A stretch of 64,000 bases of DNA from Pantoea rwandensis (GCF_000759475.1 NZ_CP009454.1:496001-560000); one strand, 5' to 3'; positions 47,388 to 62,904 are shown, counted from the stretch's first letter. Numbers and translations are program-made. Notes: generated by a model from the letters alone, not told the origin.

Positions 47388-48719
47388 TCACCAGCTTAAG
47401 GTGACGCACAAGCCTTGAGGCTGCACATGGCTGAATGCGATGCGAATACCGTGCAGTTGCGCAATGTTTTTCACAATCGATATTCCTAAACCGCTGCCCG
47501 TTTGCGTCTGCCCCGGTGGTCGCCAGAAACGCTCACCAAGGCGCGCAAGCTGCTCATCGCTAACGCCTGACCCGTTATCTTCAATAATTATCGCCCGCGC
47601 GTTTAACGTGAACTGAATCTGGCTGCCCGGCGGCGCATAGCGCAGCGCGTTATCCAGCAGGTTACGCATCAGCAAATTCAACAGCAGAGGATGACCGTTC
47701 ATCACCGGTTCGGCCTGTGCATGCAGTTGTAGATCCATTTTCTGCGCTTCCGCCTGCGGGAAATGTTCCACCAGCAAATTTTGCAGCAGCGGTGCCAGTG
47801 GCACTGGCTGGAATTCGCTGCGCAGATCGTCTGCTTCTACTCTTGAAAGCGTTAAGAGCTGATCCACCAGCCGGGTGGCGCGCTGGATGCCGCTATCAAG
47901 CTGCTGCAATGCCCGTTTGCGCATTGCTTCGTCATCATCCGCCAGCTGAATCACTTCACTCTGCACGCGCAGTGCCGCTAACGGGCTGCGTAGTTCGTGC
48001 GCCGCATCGGAGGTAAAACGGCGCTCGCGCTGCAGGAGTTGCGCCATACGGTGAAACAGCCCGTTTAATGCCGCCACCAACGGCTGCACCTCTTTGGGCA
48101 AGCGTGCTTCTTCGAGCGGTGTGGCGTCATCGGGTGCTCGCAACCGGAGTGATGCCGTCAGGCGCTTCAGCGGGCGCAATTCGAACCACACCAATGCCAG
48201 CAGCATCAGCAGCATAAAGGGCATGGCGTAAAGCCACGGCATCAAACTCGCCAGTGCCAGATCGCGCGTCATATCGTCGCGGTATTCCCACTCCTGTCCC
48301 ACTACCACGCGATATTGTTTATCAGCAGAAGTCAGCCAAAGCAGCCGCCAACTGTCATCGTCGCCGCGCAGACGACCCTCGCGAAAACCGTCACGCTTAT
48401 CATCAAACTGCATATCGCGCCCGTTCTCGCCATCGTTAAGCAACGGCTGGCCGTCCGCACGGAAAATGGCAAACGCCAGTGCATCATCATCCTGATCGCC
48501 GCGGTGATGGCGCAAAATGGATTTGGTTCCTGGCAGAGAGGCGGCGTGCAAGCTGGTGGGATCGAGTGACAGCAGGCGTTTGGCAAACAGCATTTGCTGG
48601 GTATCGAATAGCTCATTAACGGTGTCGCGGGTCTGATGCCAGGCACTGTAACTGGCCACCCCGCCGCACAGCACAATCAGCAGCACAAAGCCGATGGCGA
48701 GTCGTAGAAACAGACTCAT
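47388..48719 (-). CDS. qseC: Sensor histidine kinase QseC
   Basis: The 443-residue membrane kinase has TM1 ([21 protein letters not shown]), a periplasmic sensor with the QseC-like [20 protein letters not shown] and [13 protein letters not shown] segments, TM2, a HAMP-like linker, the H-box [16 protein letters not shown] (His241), the N-box [14 protein letters not shown] and G-boxes DNGSGV and [10 protein letters not shown]. coli QseC responds to adrenergic signals and AI-3. It overlaps qseB by 4 bp. A hairpin (47385-47407) covers its last codons and may serve as a terminator shared with kup. Confidence 0.9.
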   Translation of the reverse strand: MSLFLRLAIGFVLLIVLCGGVASYSAWHQTRDTVNELFDTQQMLFAKRLLSLDPTSLHAASLPGTKSILRHHRGDQDDDALAFAIFRADGQPLLNDGENGRDMQFDDKRDGFREGRLRGDDDSWRLLWLTSADKQYRVVVGQEWEYRDDMTRDLALASLMPWLYAMPFMLLMLLALVWFELRPLKRLTASLRLRAPDDATPLEEARLPKEVQPLVAALNGLFHRMAQLLQRERRFTSDAAHELRSPLAALRVQSEVIQLADDDEAMRKRALQQLDSGIQRATRLVDQLLTLSRVEADDLRSEFQPVPLAPLLQNLLVEHFPQAEAQKMDLQLHAQAEPVMNGHPLLLNLLMRNLLDNALRYAPPGSQIQFTLNARAIIIEDNGSGVSDEQLARLGERFWRPPGQTQTGSGLGISIVKNIAQLHGIRIAFSHVQPQGLCVTLSW

Positions 48720-49378
48720 TCTGCCGTACCGAGGGTATAACCTACGCCGTGCACGGTACGAATAAACGCGGTGCCGAGCTTTTTGCGCAGATGATGAATA
48801 TGCACTTCTACTGCGTTGCTGGAGACATCGTCATCCCAGCTGTAGAGTTTTTCCTCCAGCTGGCTGCGGGTTAGCACGCGACCCGGATTGCGCATAAACA
48901 GCTCCAGCAGCGCCAGCTCCCGGCTCTTCAGGCTGATGGCTTCACCATCAATCCAGACGCTGTGGCTGCCAGGCGACATCACCACCTTGCCGTGTTTCAA
49001 CTCGGGCTGTAGTTGTCCATGACGGCGGCGAATCAGCGCCTGTAAACGCGCGGCGACTTCAGCGAGCGCGAAGGGCTTACACAAATAGTCGTCAGCGCCT
49101 GACTGTAATCCTTGTACGCGCTGATCGAGTGCATCACGTGCGGTGAGGATCAGCACGGGTACATCTGCGCCCTGCTCACGCCATTGACGCAGGATCTCCA
49201 GCCCATCGCGCCCGGGCAGCGAAAGATCCAGTACCACGGCATCCCACGGTGCGGCCGATAGAGCCTGAAATCCCGCTTCGCCTGACACGAACCAGTCAAC
49301 GCTGAAGCCGAGTTTCGTTAGCCCGACTTTCAGACCATCGCCAATCAGCGTGTCGTCCTCGATCAATAATATGCGCAT
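48716..49378 (-). CDS. qseB: Response regulator QseB (OmpR family)
   Basis: The ATG at 49378 ([16 protein letters not shown]), preceded by AAGGAG, gives 220 residues. The receiver domain has the acidic pair Asp8/Asp9, phospho-acceptor Asp51 (VVLDLSLPG), Thr in ILTARD and Lys in CKPFAL. The C-terminal winged helix ends [13 protein letters not shown]. It is first in the qseBC operon and divergent from ygiW, the same arrangement as in E. coli, where QseB activates both promoters. Confidence 0.92.
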   Translation of the reverse strand: MRILLIEDDTLIGDGLKVGLTKLGFSVDWFVSGEAGFQALSAAPWDAVVLDLSLPGRDGLEILRQWREQGADVPVLILTARDALDQRVQGLQSGADDYLCKPFALAEVAARLQALIRRRHGQLQPELKHGKVVMSPGSHSVWIDGEAISLKSRELALLELFMRNPGRVLTRSQLEEKLYSWDDDVSSNAVEVHIHHLRKKLGTAFIRTVHGVGYTLGTAE

Positions 49379-49476
49379 GCGTTTCTCCTTAAGTGCAAGA
49401 GTCGTTATACGAAGCAAAAGTCGGCTTGTACAGCGTCAATCGCCGCAGATTGGCTATTTTTCGTGTTTTTTTACCC

Positions 49477-49493
49477 CTTAAGATCCTGTTAAG
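49477..49493. promoter_or_regulatory. QseB/PmrA-type binding site
   Basis: CTTAAG (49477-49482), five bases and GTTAAG (49488-49493) form the 11-bp-spaced direct half-sites recognised by QseB and PmrA. It lies between qseB and ygiW, about 55 bp before the ygiW start. Confidence 0.65.
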
Positions 49494-49549
49494 AACCCTA
49501 TGCTGTAATAACCTCCGTATCCCACACATTCATGGAACAGAGGTGAAAA

Positions 49550-49945
49550 ATGAAAAAGAGTGCAGCGCTAATCGCAATTGTGATGTTGGCCTCCACGCCG
49601 GTTCTGGCCGCACAACAGGGTGGCTTTGTTGACCCGAATGCGCCCAAGGCTCAGGTTCACGCAGGTGGCTTCCAGGCAGATAACACCAGTGTTGTGACTG
49701 TGAAGCAGGCAGAAGAGATGAAGGATGATAGCTGGATTACTGTGCGCGGTTATCTGGATAAGCAAATCGGTGATGAGGATTATCTGTTCCGCGACAGCAG
49801 TGGCAACATGAAAGTGGAAATCGACCATAAGCGTTGGCATGGACAGACCATCACGCCGAAGGATCAGGTTGAACTGACCGGCGAGCTGGATAAGGATTTT
49901 AATTCCATCGAGCTGGACGTTAAGCAGGTCCGCAAGCTGCCATAA
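49550..49945 (+). CDS. ygiW: Periplasmic OB-fold stress protein YgiW (VisP/BOF family)
   Basis: The 131-residue precursor has a signal peptide (MKKSAALIAIVMLASTPVLA, cleaved before AQQGG). The mature part begins with a Gly-rich stretch (GGFVDPNAPKAQVHAGGF). It then has the BOF-type OB-fold with VRGYLDKQIGDEDYLFRDSSG and VEIDHKRW. The Salmonella homologue VisP and E. coli YgiW are linked to stress tolerance and to QseBC control. The ATG is preceded by AGAGGTG. A hairpin GAGCCGC / GCGGCTC (49955-49972) follows the stop codon. Confidence 0.9.
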   Translation: MKKSAALIAIVMLASTPVLAAQQGGFVDPNAPKAQVHAGGFQADNTSVVTVKQAEEMKDDSWITVRGYLDKQIGDEDYLFRDSSGNMKVEIDHKRWHGQTITPKDQVELTGELDKDFNSIELDVKQVRKLP

Positions 49946-50005
49946 CACTCTTCAGAGCCGCTCAGGCGGCTCGCATCCCCCCAAACTCAAATTATCCCCG
50001 GCACA

Positions 50006-50100
50006 AGCGAAACGTTTCGATGGCGATCACATTTCCGTGATGACGTCATTGAGTTGACGCGCACATTTAATACACTCCCGCTCAGCGAAACGTTTCGCTG
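50006..50100 (+). promoter_or_regulatory. Two RbsR operators before rbsD
   Basis: CAGCGAAACGTTTCGCTG (50083-50100) is a perfect 18-bp palindrome like the E. coli rbs operator and abuts the likely -10 element TACACT (50071-50076). A second copy with core CGAAACGTTTCG lies at 50008-50019, about 77 bp upstream. No good -35 box precedes the -10, which suggests activator (CRP) dependence, though I find no convincing CRP consensus. Confidence 0.85.
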
Positions 50101-50113
50101 TGGAGTGGAAGAA

Positions 50114-50533
50114 ATGAAAAAAGGTCGCTTGTTAAACGCTGAACTCTCTCATGTGATTGCCCGCCTGGGGCACACCGATACGCTGACGATTGCGGATGCG
50201 GGCTTGCCGATTCCGGCCGGACCACAGCGAATCGATCTGGCGTTGACGCCGGGAACGCCCGAATTTTTACAGGTGGTTGATGTTGTCACTCAGGAGATGC
50301 AAGTCGAAAGCGCCCTGATGGCGGAGGAGATCAAGCAACACAATCCGCAACTCCACAGCGCACTGCTCGCCGTGCTCGATGCCTTGCAACGGCACCAGGG
50401 GAATGTCATCACCATCCGTTACACCAGCCATGAACAGTTCAAACAAGAAACGCAGCGTAGTCAGGCAGTCATTCGCAGCGGAGAGTGTTCTCCGTATGCG
50501 AATGTCATCCTGAGCGCTGGCGTAACCTTCTGA
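50114..50533 (+). CDS. rbsD: D-ribose pyranase RbsD
   Basis: The ATG at 50114 ([20 protein letters not shown]), after GTGGAG, gives 139 residues, the E. coli length; a longer reading would run through the operator. His20 (RLGHTD) is the proposed catalytic residue, and the C-terminal [18 protein letters not shown] lines the sugar site. It interconverts pyranose and furanose ribose so that RbsK can act. First gene of rbsDACBKR. Confidence 0.96.
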   Translation: MKKGRLLNAELSHVIARLGHTDTLTIADAGLPIPAGPQRIDLALTPGTPEFLQVVDVVTQEMQVESALMAEEIKQHNPQLHSALLAVLDALQRHQGNVITIRYTSHEQFKQETQRSQAVIRSGECSPYANVILSAGVTF

Positions 50534-50540
50534 GGTCGTT

Positions 50541-52049
50541 ATGCAACCGTTATTGCAACTCAAAGGGATTGAAAAGTCGTTTCCCGGCGTAAAAGCGCTG
50601 AATGGCGCTTCACTGGCTGTTTATCCGGGGCGCGTGATGGCGCTGGTGGGTGAAAACGGCGCGGGGAAATCCACCATGATGAAAGTGCTAACTGGCATTT
50701 ACAGCATGGATGCGGGCTCACTGCAGTGGCTGGGCAAGGATGTGGCTTTTTCTGGACCGAAAGCGTCGCAGGAAGCGGGCATTGGCATTATTCATCAGGA
50801 ACTTAACCTGATTCCGCAATTGACCGTTGCGGAGAATATTTTCCTCGGTCGCGAATTTGTTAACCGCTTTGGCCGCATCGAATGGAACCGGATGTACGCC
50901 GAGGCGGATGCCTTATTACATCGTCTGAACCTGCGCTTCAACAGCCATAAGCTGGTGGGCGATTTATCGATTGGCGATCAGCAGATGGTTGAGATTGCCA
51001 AAGTACTTAGCTTCGAGTCGAAGGTCATCATTATGGATGAACCGACCGATGCGCTGACCGATACCGAAACCCTGTCGTTGTTCCGCGTGATCAATGAACT
51101 GAAAGCGCAGGGCTGCGGCATTGTTTATATCTCTCACCGCATGAAAGAGATCTTCGAGATTTGCGATGACGTCACCGTGTTTCGTGACGGGCAATTTATT
51201 GCCGAGCGCGCGGTGAGCGATCTCAGCGAAGAGAGTCTGATCGAGATGATGGTGGGTCGTAAGCTGGAAGATCAATACCCGCATATCGATCAGGCGCCAG
51301 GCGATATTCGTTTAACTGTTGAAAATCTCAGCGGGCCGGGCGTGGATAACGTTAGCTTTACTCTGCGCAAAGGGGAAATCCTTGGTATTTCCGGTTTGAT
51401 GGGCGCGGGACGCACCGAATTGATGAAAGTGCTGTACGGCGCACTGCCGCGCAGCAAAGGCACGGTGACACTTAATGGCCGCGAAATCATCACCCGATCA
51501 CCTCAGGATGGCCTCGCCAACGGCATTGTTTACATCTCCGAAGACCGTAAGCGCGATGGCCTGGTGCTCGGCATGTCAGTGAAAGAGAACATGTCGCTGA
51601 CCGCATTGCGTTACTTCAGCCATACCACCGGTAATCTCAAACACAGCGAAGAGCAGTTAGCCGTCGGTGACTTCATCCGTTTGTTCAACGTTAAAACCCC
51701 TTCTATGGAGCAGCCGATTGGCCTGCTGTCTGGCGGTAACCAGCAGAAAGTGGCGATTGCGCGTGGCTTAATGACGCGCCCGAACGTACTGATTCTGGAT
51801 GAGCCGACGCGTGGCGTGGACGTGGGTGCGAAAAAAGAGATTTATCAGTTAATTAACCAGTTTAAAGCCGAAGGGCTGAGCATCATTTTGGTGTCATCGG
51901 AAATGCCGGAAGTGCTGGGCATGAGCGATCGCATCCTGGTGATGCATGAAGGCCATCTGAGTGGCGAATTTTCCCGTGAGCAGGCTACCCAGGAATCCCT
52001 GATGGCGGCGGCAGTCGGTAAGCAACACAGCGAGGAGTTAGTTGTATGA
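50541..52049 (+). CDS. rbsA: Ribose ABC transporter ATP-binding protein RbsA
   Basis: The 502-residue protein has two fused nucleotide-binding domains. The first has Walker A GENGAGKS (37-44), signature LSIGDQQMV and Walker [13 protein letters not shown]. The second has a degenerate Walker A (GLMGAGRTE), signature [10 protein letters not shown] and Walker [12 protein letters not shown]. The degenerate second P-loop is normal for the carbohydrate uptake transporter-2 family. It powers import through RbsC and overlaps rbsC by 4 bp. Confidence 0.97.
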   Translation: MQPLLQLKGIEKSFPGVKALNGASLAVYPGRVMALVGENGAGKSTMMKVLTGIYSMDAGSLQWLGKDVAFSGPKASQEAGIGIIHQELNLIPQLTVAENIFLGREFVNRFGRIEWNRMYAEADALLHRLNLRFNSHKLVGDLSIGDQQMVEIAKVLSFESKVIIMDEPTDALTDTETLSLFRVINELKAQGCGIVYISHRMKEIFEICDDVTVFRDGQFIAERAVSDLSEESLIEMMVGRKLEDQYPHIDQAPGDIRLTVENLSGPGVDNVSFTLRKGEILGISGLMGAGRTELMKVLYGALPRSKGTVTLNGREIITRSPQDGLANGIVYISEDRKRDGLVLGMSVKENMSLTALRYFSHTTGNLKHSEEQLAVGDFIRLFNVKTPSMEQPIGLLSGGNQQKVAIARGLMTRPNVLILDEPTRGVDVGAKKEIYQLINQFKAEGLSIILVSSEMPEVLGMSDRILVMHEGHLSGEFSREQATQESLMAAAVGKQHSEELVV

Positions 52050-53017
52050 GCACCCAAACCTTACCCGCCAGCCGTCGCTGGTTTAGCAAAGCCTGGCTGC
52101 TGGAGCAGAAATCGCTGATTGCGCTGATCGTGCTGATTGCCGTGGTGGCGAGCCAAAGCCCGAACTTCTTCACCGTTGCCAACATGTTCAACATTCTGCA
52201 GCAGACCTCGGTTAACGCCATTATGGCCGTCGGCATGACGCTGGTGATTCTGACTTCGGGTATTGATCTGTCGGTGGGCTCGCTGCTGGCACTCACTGGT
52301 GCGGTCGCAGCTTCGATTGTCGGTTTGGAAGTGAATGCGCTGGTGGCAGTAGCGGCTTCGCTGGCACTGGGTGCGGCAATTGGCGGTATTACCGGCGTGA
52401 TTGTGGCGCGCGGCAAGGTACAGGCGTTTATCGCCACGCTGGTCATGATGCTGCTGCTGCGCGGCGTCACCATGGTGTACACCAACGGCAGCCCGATCAA
52501 TACCGGTTTTAGTGATAACGCCGATCTGTTTGGCTGGTTTGGTATTGGTCGTCCGCTGGGCATCCCAACGCCGGTGTGGCTGATGGCAGTGGTGTTCGCG
52601 CTGGCGTGGTACATGCTGCATCACACGCGCCTCGGTCGTTACATCTATGCGTTAGGCGGCAATGAAGCGGCGACACGTCTGTCAGGTATCAACGTTAACC
52701 GCGTCAAAATCATCGTCTATTCGCTGTGTGGTCTGTTGGCGGCGCTGGCGGGCACCATCGAAGTCGCGCGTCTTTCCTCTGCGCAACCGACGGCAGGCAC
52801 CGGTTATGAACTGGATGCGATTGCGGCGGTGGTATTAGGCGGAACCAGCCTGGCGGGCGGCAAAGGTCGCATTATGGGCACGCTGATTGGCGCGCTGATC
52901 CTGGGTTTCCTGAACAACGGCCTGAATCTGATGGGCGTATCTTCTTACTACCAAATGATTGTTAAAGCCGTTGTCATTCTGCTGGCGGTGCTGGTGGATA
53001 ACAAAAGCAGCAAATAA
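52046..53017 (+). CDS. rbsC: Ribose ABC transporter permease RbsC
   Basis: The 323-residue inner-membrane permease has about ten hydrophobic segments. Family motifs are [20 protein letters not shown] and [21 protein letters not shown], the latter being the coupling region toward RbsA. Length is close to E. coli (321). Its start overlaps the rbsA stop. Confidence 0.97.
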   Translation: MSTQTLPASRRWFSKAWLLEQKSLIALIVLIAVVASQSPNFFTVANMFNILQQTSVNAIMAVGMTLVILTSGIDLSVGSLLALTGAVAASIVGLEVNALVAVAASLALGAAIGGITGVIVARGKVQAFIATLVMMLLLRGVTMVYTNGSPINTGFSDNADLFGWFGIGRPLGIPTPVWLMAVVFALAWYMLHHTRLGRYIYALGGNEAATRLSGINVNRVKIIVYSLCGLLAALAGTIEVARLSSAQPTAGTGYELDAIAAVVLGGTSLAGGKGRIMGTLIGALILGFLNNGLNLMGVSSYYQMIVKAVVILLAVLVDNKSSK

Positions 53018-53044
53018 CTCTGACCTTCACACAGGACTCTATAA

Positions 53045-53920
53045 ATGAAAAAGTTAACTGCATTGGCCGTCATCCTTGGCGCCACCCTCAGTGCTGGCGC
53101 GATGGCTAAGGACACCATTGCGCTGGTTGTATCAACGCTGAATAATCCGTTCTTTGTGTCTCTGAAAGATGGCGCACAGAAAGAAGCCGACAAACTGGGT
53201 TATAACCTGGTGGTGCTGGATTCGCAGAATAACCCGGCGAAAGAGCTGGCGAACGTACAGGACCTGACTGTGCGTGGCACCAAGCTGATGCTGATTAACC
53301 CAACGGATTCTGATGCCGTGGGTAATGCCGTGAAGATGGCCAACCAGGCTAACATTCCGGTGATCACCCTGGACCGCGTGGCGGCACAGGGCACCGTGGT
53401 GAGCCACGTGGCTTCTGACAACCGCTTCGGCGGTAAAATGGCCGGTGACTTCATTGCGAAGAAACTGGGCGATGGCGCAAAAATCATTGAGCTGCAGGGT
53501 ATTGCCGGGACTTCCGCAGCGCGCGAGCGTGGCGAAGGCTTCAAGCAGGCTGCTGATGCGCACAAATTTAATATCCTGGCGAGCCAGCCAGCAGATTTCG
53601 ACCGTACTAAAGGTCTGAACGTGATGCAGAACCTGCTGCAGGCGCATCCGGATGTACAGGCGGTATTTGCTCAGAACGACGAAATGGCGCTGGGCGCACT
53701 GCGTGCGCTGCAGACTGCCGGTAAAACCGATGTGCTGGTGGTGGGCTTTGACGGTACCGCTGACGGTGTGAAAGCGGTAGAAGCCGGTAAACTGACCGCC
53801 ACAGTGGCGCAGATGCCTGATAAAATTGGCGTGATTGGTGTGGACACTGCCGATAAAGTGCTGAAAGGCGAAAAAGTACAGTCGGTTAATCCAGTTGACC
53901 TGAAGCTGGTCACCAAATAA
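53045..53920 (+). CDS. rbsB: Periplasmic ribose-binding protein RbsB
   Basis: The 291-residue precursor has a signal peptide ([20 protein letters not shown], cleaved near AMA-KD). Ribose-binding residues appear in [57 protein letters not shown] and [10 protein letters not shown]. It passes ribose to RbsAC and to the chemoreceptor Trg. It is followed by a hairpin that may protect its message. Confidence 0.97.
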   Translation: MKKLTALAVILGATLSAGAMAKDTIALVVSTLNNPFFVSLKDGAQKEADKLGYNLVVLDSQNNPAKELANVQDLTVRGTKLMLINPTDSDAVGNAVKMANQANIPVITLDRVAAQGTVVSHVASDNRFGGKMAGDFIAKKLGDGAKIIELQGIAGTSAARERGEGFKQAADAHKFNILASQPADFDRTKGLNVMQNLLQAHPDVQAVFAQNDEMALGALRALQTAGKTDVLVVGFDGTADGVKAVEAGKLTATVAQMPDKIGVIGVDTADKVLKGEKVQSVNPVDLKLVTK

Positions 53921-53943
53921 AAAACAAAGAAAAGCATGGCAAC

Positions 53944-53964
53944 GCGCCACCGTCCTGGTGGCGC
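53944..53964 (+). terminator. Intercistronic hairpin between rbsB and rbsK
   Basis: The stem GCGCCACC (53944-53951) / GGTGGCGC (53957-53964) with a 5-nt loop lies in the 64-bp gap and ends about 20 bp before rbsK. It probably stabilises the rbsB message or lowers rbsK expression. Confidence 0.6.
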
Positions 53965-53984
53965 AACTTTCTGGATCACTCCCT

Positions 53985-54914
53985 ATGAACACAAGCGCAA
54001 AACTGGCGGTACTTGGCAGCATCAATGCCGACCACATTCTGAACCTCACCCATTTTCCGCGTCCGGGCGAAACGGTGATCGGCAAACAGTATCAGATTGC
54101 CTTTGGTGGCAAAGGGGCTAACCAGGCCGTGGCGGCCGGTCGTGCTGGCGCGGATATCGCTTTTATTGCCTGTGTAGGTGAAGATGACATTGGCGAACGT
54201 ATCCGCCAGCAGCTGCAGCAGGACCGTATTGATACTGCTCCGGTAGAAATCGTGGCAGACGAAGCCACCGGCGTGGCGATGATCTTCGTGAATGGCGAAG
54301 GTGAAAATAATATCGGCATTTATTCCGGTGCTAACGCGGCGCTGACGCCAGCTTGTGTCGATCGCCATCAGCAAGTGATTGCTGATGCTGAGGCCTTGCT
54401 GATGCAGTTGGAATCGCCGCTGGAAAGCGTGTTGGCGGCAGCGAAGATTGCGCATGCCAATGCCACGCAAGTGATTCTGAATCCAGCGCCTGCCACTCAT
54501 TTGTCTGATGAGCTGCTGGCCTTAATCGATATCATCACACCGAACGAAACCGAAGCCGAAATTCTGACCGGCATCGCGGTGAAAAGTGATGAAGATGCGG
54601 CACGTGCGGCGCAGGCGTTGCATGATAAAGGCATCTCTACCGTTTTGATTACCTTAGGTCGTCGTGGTGTGTGGTTGAGCGAGCAGGGCGCAGGCGTGCG
54701 TATTCCGGGCTTCACCGTGCAGGCTATCGACACCATCGCAGCAGGCGATACTTTTAACGGTGCCTTTATTACCGCGCGTCTGGAAGGTGTCGCAATGCAT
54801 GATGCCGTGCGTTTTGCCCATGCCGCCGCCGCGATTGCGGTGACGCGTCCGGGGGCGCAGCCCTCAGTGCCGTGGCGCACTGAGATCGATAATTTCCTGC
54901 AGCAACAGGGTTAA
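53985..54914 (+). CDS. rbsK: Ribokinase RbsK
   Basis: The ATG at 53985 ([18 protein letters not shown]) gives 309 residues, the E. coli length. PfkB signature 1 is [17 protein letters not shown] and signature 2 [13 protein letters not shown], with the catalytic Asp in AAGDTF. It phosphorylates ribose to ribose-5-phosphate, which enters the pentose phosphate pathway. Confidence 0.97.
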   Translation: MNTSAKLAVLGSINADHILNLTHFPRPGETVIGKQYQIAFGGKGANQAVAAGRAGADIAFIACVGEDDIGERIRQQLQQDRIDTAPVEIVADEATGVAMIFVNGEGENNIGIYSGANAALTPACVDRHQQVIADAEALLMQLESPLESVLAAAKIAHANATQVILNPAPATHLSDELLALIDIITPNETEAEILTGIAVKSDEDAARAAQALHDKGISTVLITLGRRGVWLSEQGAGVRIPGFTVQAIDTIAAGDTFNGAFITARLEGVAMHDAVRFAHAAAAIAVTRPGAQPSVPWRTEIDNFLQQQG

Positions 54915-54918
54915 GCCT

Positions 54919-55911
54919 TTGGCGACCATGAAAGATGTCGCCCGCCTGGCGGGCGTCTCAACATCGACCGTTTCCCACGTCATCAATAACAATCGCTTTG
55001 TTAGCGAGCAGGTGCGGGAAAAGGTTGAGCAAGCGATTCGTGAGCTGAACTACGCACCTTCCGCTTTGGCGCGCAGTTTGAAGATTAATCAGACGCGTAC
55101 CATCGGTATGCTGCTGACGGCCAGCAGTAACCCGTTCTATTCCGAAGTGGTGCGCGGCGTAGAAAATAGCTGCTATGAGCGCGGCTACAGCCTGATTCTG
55201 TGCAATACCGAAGGCGATGAAGAGCGCATGAATCGCAGCCTCGAAACGCTGATGCAAAAGCGTGTCGATGGCTTATTAATGATGTGCACCGAGACGCACC
55301 TTCCCTCTGCGGAGATCCTCAATCGTTATCCGTCCGTACCCATGGTGATGATGGACTGGGCGCCGTTTGAAGGGCGTGGCGACATCATTCAGGATAATGC
55401 GCTGCTAGGCGGCGAACTGGCAACGCAGCATCTGATCGATCGCGGATACACGCGTATTGCCTGTATTGCCGGTCCGCAGGATAAAACTCCGGCGCGTTTG
55501 CGTCTGGAAGGTTTCCATAAAGCCATGAGCAACAGTGGATTACCGGTGTTGCCCGGCTATGTGGTTGACGGTGATTTCGAATTTCAGGGTGGGTTTAACG
55601 CGATGAACCAGCTACTGACCCTTGAGTTGCTACCCGAAGCGGTTTTCACCAGTAATGATGCGATGGCGGTGGGCGTTTATCACGCGCTATTCCAGGCTGG
55701 TTTACGCGTGCCGCAAGATATTGCAGTGATGGGCTATGACAATATCGAACTGGCGCGTTATCTCACGCCGCCGCTCAGCACTGTCCATCAGCCTAAAGAT
55801 GAATTGGGTGAACTGGCGATTGATACGCTGATTCACCGTATGAGCGATCCCGACGCCAGTCAGCAAACGCTGGTGCTGACGCCGGAGCTGGTGGAACGGG
55901 GTTCGGTTTAA
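54919..55911 (+). CDS. rbsR: Ribose operon repressor RbsR (LacI family)
   Basis: The 330 residues equal the E. coli length. The start is a TTG at 54919 (read [13 protein letters not shown]); an ATG three codons on is the alternative. The N-terminal HTH and hinge ([28 protein letters not shown]) are followed by a periplasmic-binding-protein-like ribose domain ([30 protein letters not shown]). It is the last rbs gene and overlaps hsrA by 4 bp, convergently. Its likely targets are the two operators before rbsD. Confidence 0.96.
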   Translation: MATMKDVARLAGVSTSTVSHVINNNRFVSEQVREKVEQAIRELNYAPSALARSLKINQTRTIGMLLTASSNPFYSEVVRGVENSCYERGYSLILCNTEGDEERMNRSLETLMQKRVDGLLMMCTETHLPSAEILNRYPSVPMVMMDWAPFEGRGDIIQDNALLGGELATQHLIDRGYTRIACIAGPQDKTPARLRLEGFHKAMSNSGLPVLPGYVVDGDFEFQGGFNAMNQLLTLELLPEAVFTSNDAMAVGVYHALFQAGLRVPQDIAVMGYDNIELARYLTPPLSTVHQPKDELGELAIDTLIHRMSDPDASQQTLVLTPELVERGSV

Positions 55912-57311
55912 GCGGTTTTCTTCTTTTTCTCACGATTGGCGATTAGATTGCGGCCATCGCCGGGACGCAACATCAGGAAAGCAAACGCGGACAGCACGGT
56001 AATCACGCCCATCGTCAGGAAGGTGGCGTGGAATTGCTGCACGGTTGTGCTCTCGAAATCCTGATAAAAACGCAGTACCGCCGCACTGACGGCCACGCCA
56101 AAGCTGATCGATACCTGCTGCGTTACCGCCAGCACGCTGTTACCACCGCTGGCATTCTCATCATTCAAATCGGCCAGGGTGATGGTATTCATCGCGGTGA
56201 ATTGTGTCGACATCGCCATACCTAATACAAACAGTGCGGCTAACAGCATCAATACACTTTCACCCGGTGTCTGCAGTGAGAAGCTGGCGACAAGAATGCC
56301 GATGATGATGGTGATACCGACCAGCGTTTTACGATAACCGAAGCGACGTAGCACTTGTGTCACGGTGGATTTGGCCAGCAGCGAGCCAATTGCCGTTGGC
56401 CCCATCATGCAACCCGCTATCAGCGCGGGATAACCAAAGCCCACCTGTAACATCAATGGCATCAGGAACGGAATACAACCCGTGCCCAGACGTGCCGCGA
56501 TATTACCAATGATGCCGACCGAGAAGGTTCGGGTCTTAAACATCGGTAAGTTGATCAGCGGTGCAGGATGGCGGCGTGCATGCACTATATATAGAAGCAA
56601 TAGCGCGACACCGGCTAACAGCACCAGCACCGCCTGCCACGGCGACACGATGCGCTCTCCGAACAGTTCGATACCGACGGATATCAGCACCAGACCTAAG
56701 CCAAACAGAATGAAGCCGCCAAAATCAAAGCGGCGCTTAGGCGTGGTGAAGTCCGGCATATATTTACGTGCATAGAAGATGCCCGCGATGCCGATGGGAA
56801 TGTTGATCAGGAATATCCAGTGCCAGCTGGCGTAGGTGACCAGCAGGCCACCGAGCATCGGCCCCAGAATTGGTCCGACTAATCCCGGCATGGTCACAAA
56901 GTTAAGTACCGGCAGCAATTCACTGCGTGGATAAGCGCGCAACAATGCCAGGCGCGCGACCGGCATCATCATCGCGCCGCCAACACCCTGAATAATGCGC
57001 GAGATAACCAGCATGCTCAGCGAGCCCGAAAGTGCACAAGCTAAAGACCCCAACGTAAACAGTGAAACGGCCACGATAAAGACTTTGCGCGTGCCGAAGC
57101 GATCGGCCAGCCAGCCGCTGACCGGGATCAGCATGGCGACAGTGAGCGTATAACTGATCACAGCAGATTGCATGGCAAGAGGGGAACGGTCGAGACTGGT
57201 GGCGATAGCAGGAAGCGCAGTATTGAGGATGGTGGCATCGAGGGCTTGCATGAAAAACGCCATTGCGGCGATCCAGGGCAAGCCGGCCATACTGCGCGCG
57301 GAGCGAATCAT
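55908..57311 (-). CDS. hsrA: MFS drug:H+ antiporter-2 family transporter HsrA
   Basis: The 467-residue protein has 14 predicted membrane segments of the DHA2 (EmrB/QacA) type. The N-terminus [20 protein letters not shown] and motif [14 protein letters not shown] are near-identical to E. coli HsrA (YieO). Motif A is seen in [13 protein letters not shown]. The natural substrate is unknown. The position after rbsR is conserved. In E. coli yieP follows between hsrA and the rRNA operon; here it is absent. Confidence 0.9.
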   Translation of the reverse strand: MIRSARSMAGLPWIAAMAFFMQALDATILNTALPAIATSLDRSPLAMQSAVISYTLTVAMLIPVSGWLADRFGTRKVFIVAVSLFTLGSLACALSGSLSMLVISRIIQGVGGAMMMPVARLALLRAYPRSELLPVLNFVTMPGLVGPILGPMLGGLLVTYASWHWIFLINIPIGIAGIFYARKYMPDFTTPKRRFDFGGFILFGLGLVLISVGIELFGERIVSPWQAVLVLLAGVALLLLYIVHARRHPAPLINLPMFKTRTFSVGIIGNIAARLGTGCIPFLMPLMLQVGFGYPALIAGCMMGPTAIGSLLAKSTVTQVLRRFGYRKTLVGITIIIGILVASFSLQTPGESVLMLLAALFVLGMAMSTQFTAMNTITLADLNDENASGGNSVLAVTQQVSISFGVAVSAAVLRFYQDFESTTVQQFHATFLTMGVITVLSAFAFLMLRPGDGRNLIANREKKKKTA

Positions 57312-57512
57312 TGAAAGTCCTTCTTTAATAATTGTTCAGTCTGCAACAAAGAAAACGGCGTTGGACTAACAGAATAGCATTGGTGCTTATACGCGTGACG
57401 CTGATTTGTGCCGCTTAACGGGGGCTTTTGACTGATTATTGATCGAGAAATGTCTGTTTTTAGCCTGTTCGGTTAAAAAAGGAGCGCTCAGTCAATTTTT
57501 TGCAATAAATCC

Positions 57513-57540
57513 TTGTCAGCTCCGAATAACTCCCTATAAT
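57513..57540 (+). promoter_or_regulatory. rRNA operon promoter P1
   Basis: TTGTCA (57513-57518), a 16-bp spacer and TATAAT (57535-57540) followed by GCGCCACC, the G+C-rich discriminator of stringent-controlled rrn P1 promoters. AT-rich sequence directly upstream fits an UP element. The rest of the 57312-57512 gap holds no gene. Confidence 0.92.
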
Positions 57541-57633
57541 GCGCCACCACTGAGACGGCAAAGCGGCAACGCAGACGGCTCAGCAGGGAGTGAAGAAATT
57601 CATCCCGCCGGAGAAAAACGCTGAAAAAAACGT

Positions 57634-57661
57634 TTGACTCTGAAAGAGGAAAGCGTAATAT
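57634..57661 (+). promoter_or_regulatory. rRNA operon promoter P2
   Basis: TTGACT (57634-57639), a 16-bp spacer and TAATAT (57656-57661), about 120 bp after P1, which is the normal spacing. Confidence 0.88.
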
Positions 57662-57700
57662 ACGCCACCTCGCAACAGCAGCTTAAGGCGTTGATTGCAC

Positions 57701-57713
57701 CGCTCTTTAACAA
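57701..57713 (+). promoter_or_regulatory. boxA antitermination site of the rrn leader
   Basis: CGCTCTTTAACAA matches the rrn boxA consensus (TGCTCTTTAACA) bound by NusB-S10, located between P2 and 16S. Confidence 0.85.
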
Positions 57714-57865
57714 TTTATCAGACAATCTGTGTGGGCACTCGCAGGATTGATATCAGCGTCTCCGGACGTAAAAAATATCAAGTCTCACGAGTGAACACAT
57801 AATGAAATTCATTATGACGTTTTACAGATGAGCATCGCTGCACTTGTTGCAGCAAATCAAACTTT

Positions 57866-59406
<1,541 letters not shown>

Positions 59407-59495
59407 CCTGAAGATACCTTCCCGCGCAGTGCTCACACAGATTGTCTGATAGAAAAGTAATGAGCAAGACGGCTGCGAAGTCGTGACACTATCGT

Positions 59496-59570
59496 GTCCC
59501 CTTCGTCTAGCGGTTAGGACTCCGCCCTTTCACGGCGGCAACAGGGGTTCGAATCCCCTAGGGGACGCCA
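59496..59570 (+). tRNA. gltU: tRNA-Glu (UUC)
   Basis: A 75-nt tRNA in the 16S-23S spacer. Acceptor stem GTCCCCT / AGGGGAC with encoded CCA, D-arm TCTAGCGGTTAGGA, anticodon stem CCGCC / GGCGG with TTC at 59529-59531, and T-arm AGGGGTTCGAATCCCCT. A Glu spacer tRNA is found in rrnC-type operons of E. coli. Confidence 0.98.
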
Positions 59571-59642
59571 CTTGCTTGGTGACAGGTGAAAGGTGTCTCC
59601 ACGGTATCTCAAAACCAGCTTACGAGCTGCGTTTGAGATATT

Positions 59643-59655
59643 TGCTCTTTAACAA
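59643..59655 (+). promoter_or_regulatory. boxA before 23S rRNA
   Basis: TGCTCTTTAACAA in the 16S-23S spacer, the second rrn boxA, which maintains antitermination through 23S. Confidence 0.85.
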
Positions 59656-59784
59656 TCCGGAACAAGCTGAAAATTGAAACGACACGTCGCGTTCATTCTC
59701 CGTAATAAGAATGAATAAACGATGTGTTCGAGTCTCTCAAATGCTTGCAGTCTGCATGCGTTGTAAAACGCCTGTGGGTTGTGA

Positions 59785-62692
<2,908 letters not shown>

Positions 62693-62764
62693 ACAACGCC
62701 AGAGGCGTTTTTTGAGAGACGCAACAGATTTTCAGCTTGATTCATCCGGATAAAAGAATTAGCG

Positions 62765-62904
62765 ATGTCCTGCGGACTTAAGTCCGAAGGATTTTGCGCT
62801 GAGGCAAGGCGCCGACCGAGACGGAACGAAGGAGCATACTGAAGTATGTGACTGAGTTACGCGAGGGAGAGCAACGCAGCATCAGCACAAAAGACACAGG
62901 ACAT
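62765..62904. repeat. ERIC-like element in the 23S-5S spacer
   Basis: A 140-bp element with ends ATGTCCTG (62765-62772) and CAGGACAT (62897-62904) and inner complementary blocks TTTTGCGCTGA / TCAGCACAAAA. It contains a 14-bp palindrome CGGACTTAAGTCCG (62773-62786) and a core (62831-62851) identical to the dnaN/recF element. It enlarges the spacer to 224 nt, against about 90 nt in E. coli. Confidence 0.65.

Noticed and set aside
52061..52624. Overlapping minus-strand frames opposite rbsC
   Set aside because: Antisense shadows; rbsC on the plus strand has all expected motifs and correct length.
53132..54085. 317-codon minus-strand frame opposite rbsB
   Set aside because: Antisense to a complete, conserved rbsB; no domain recognised.
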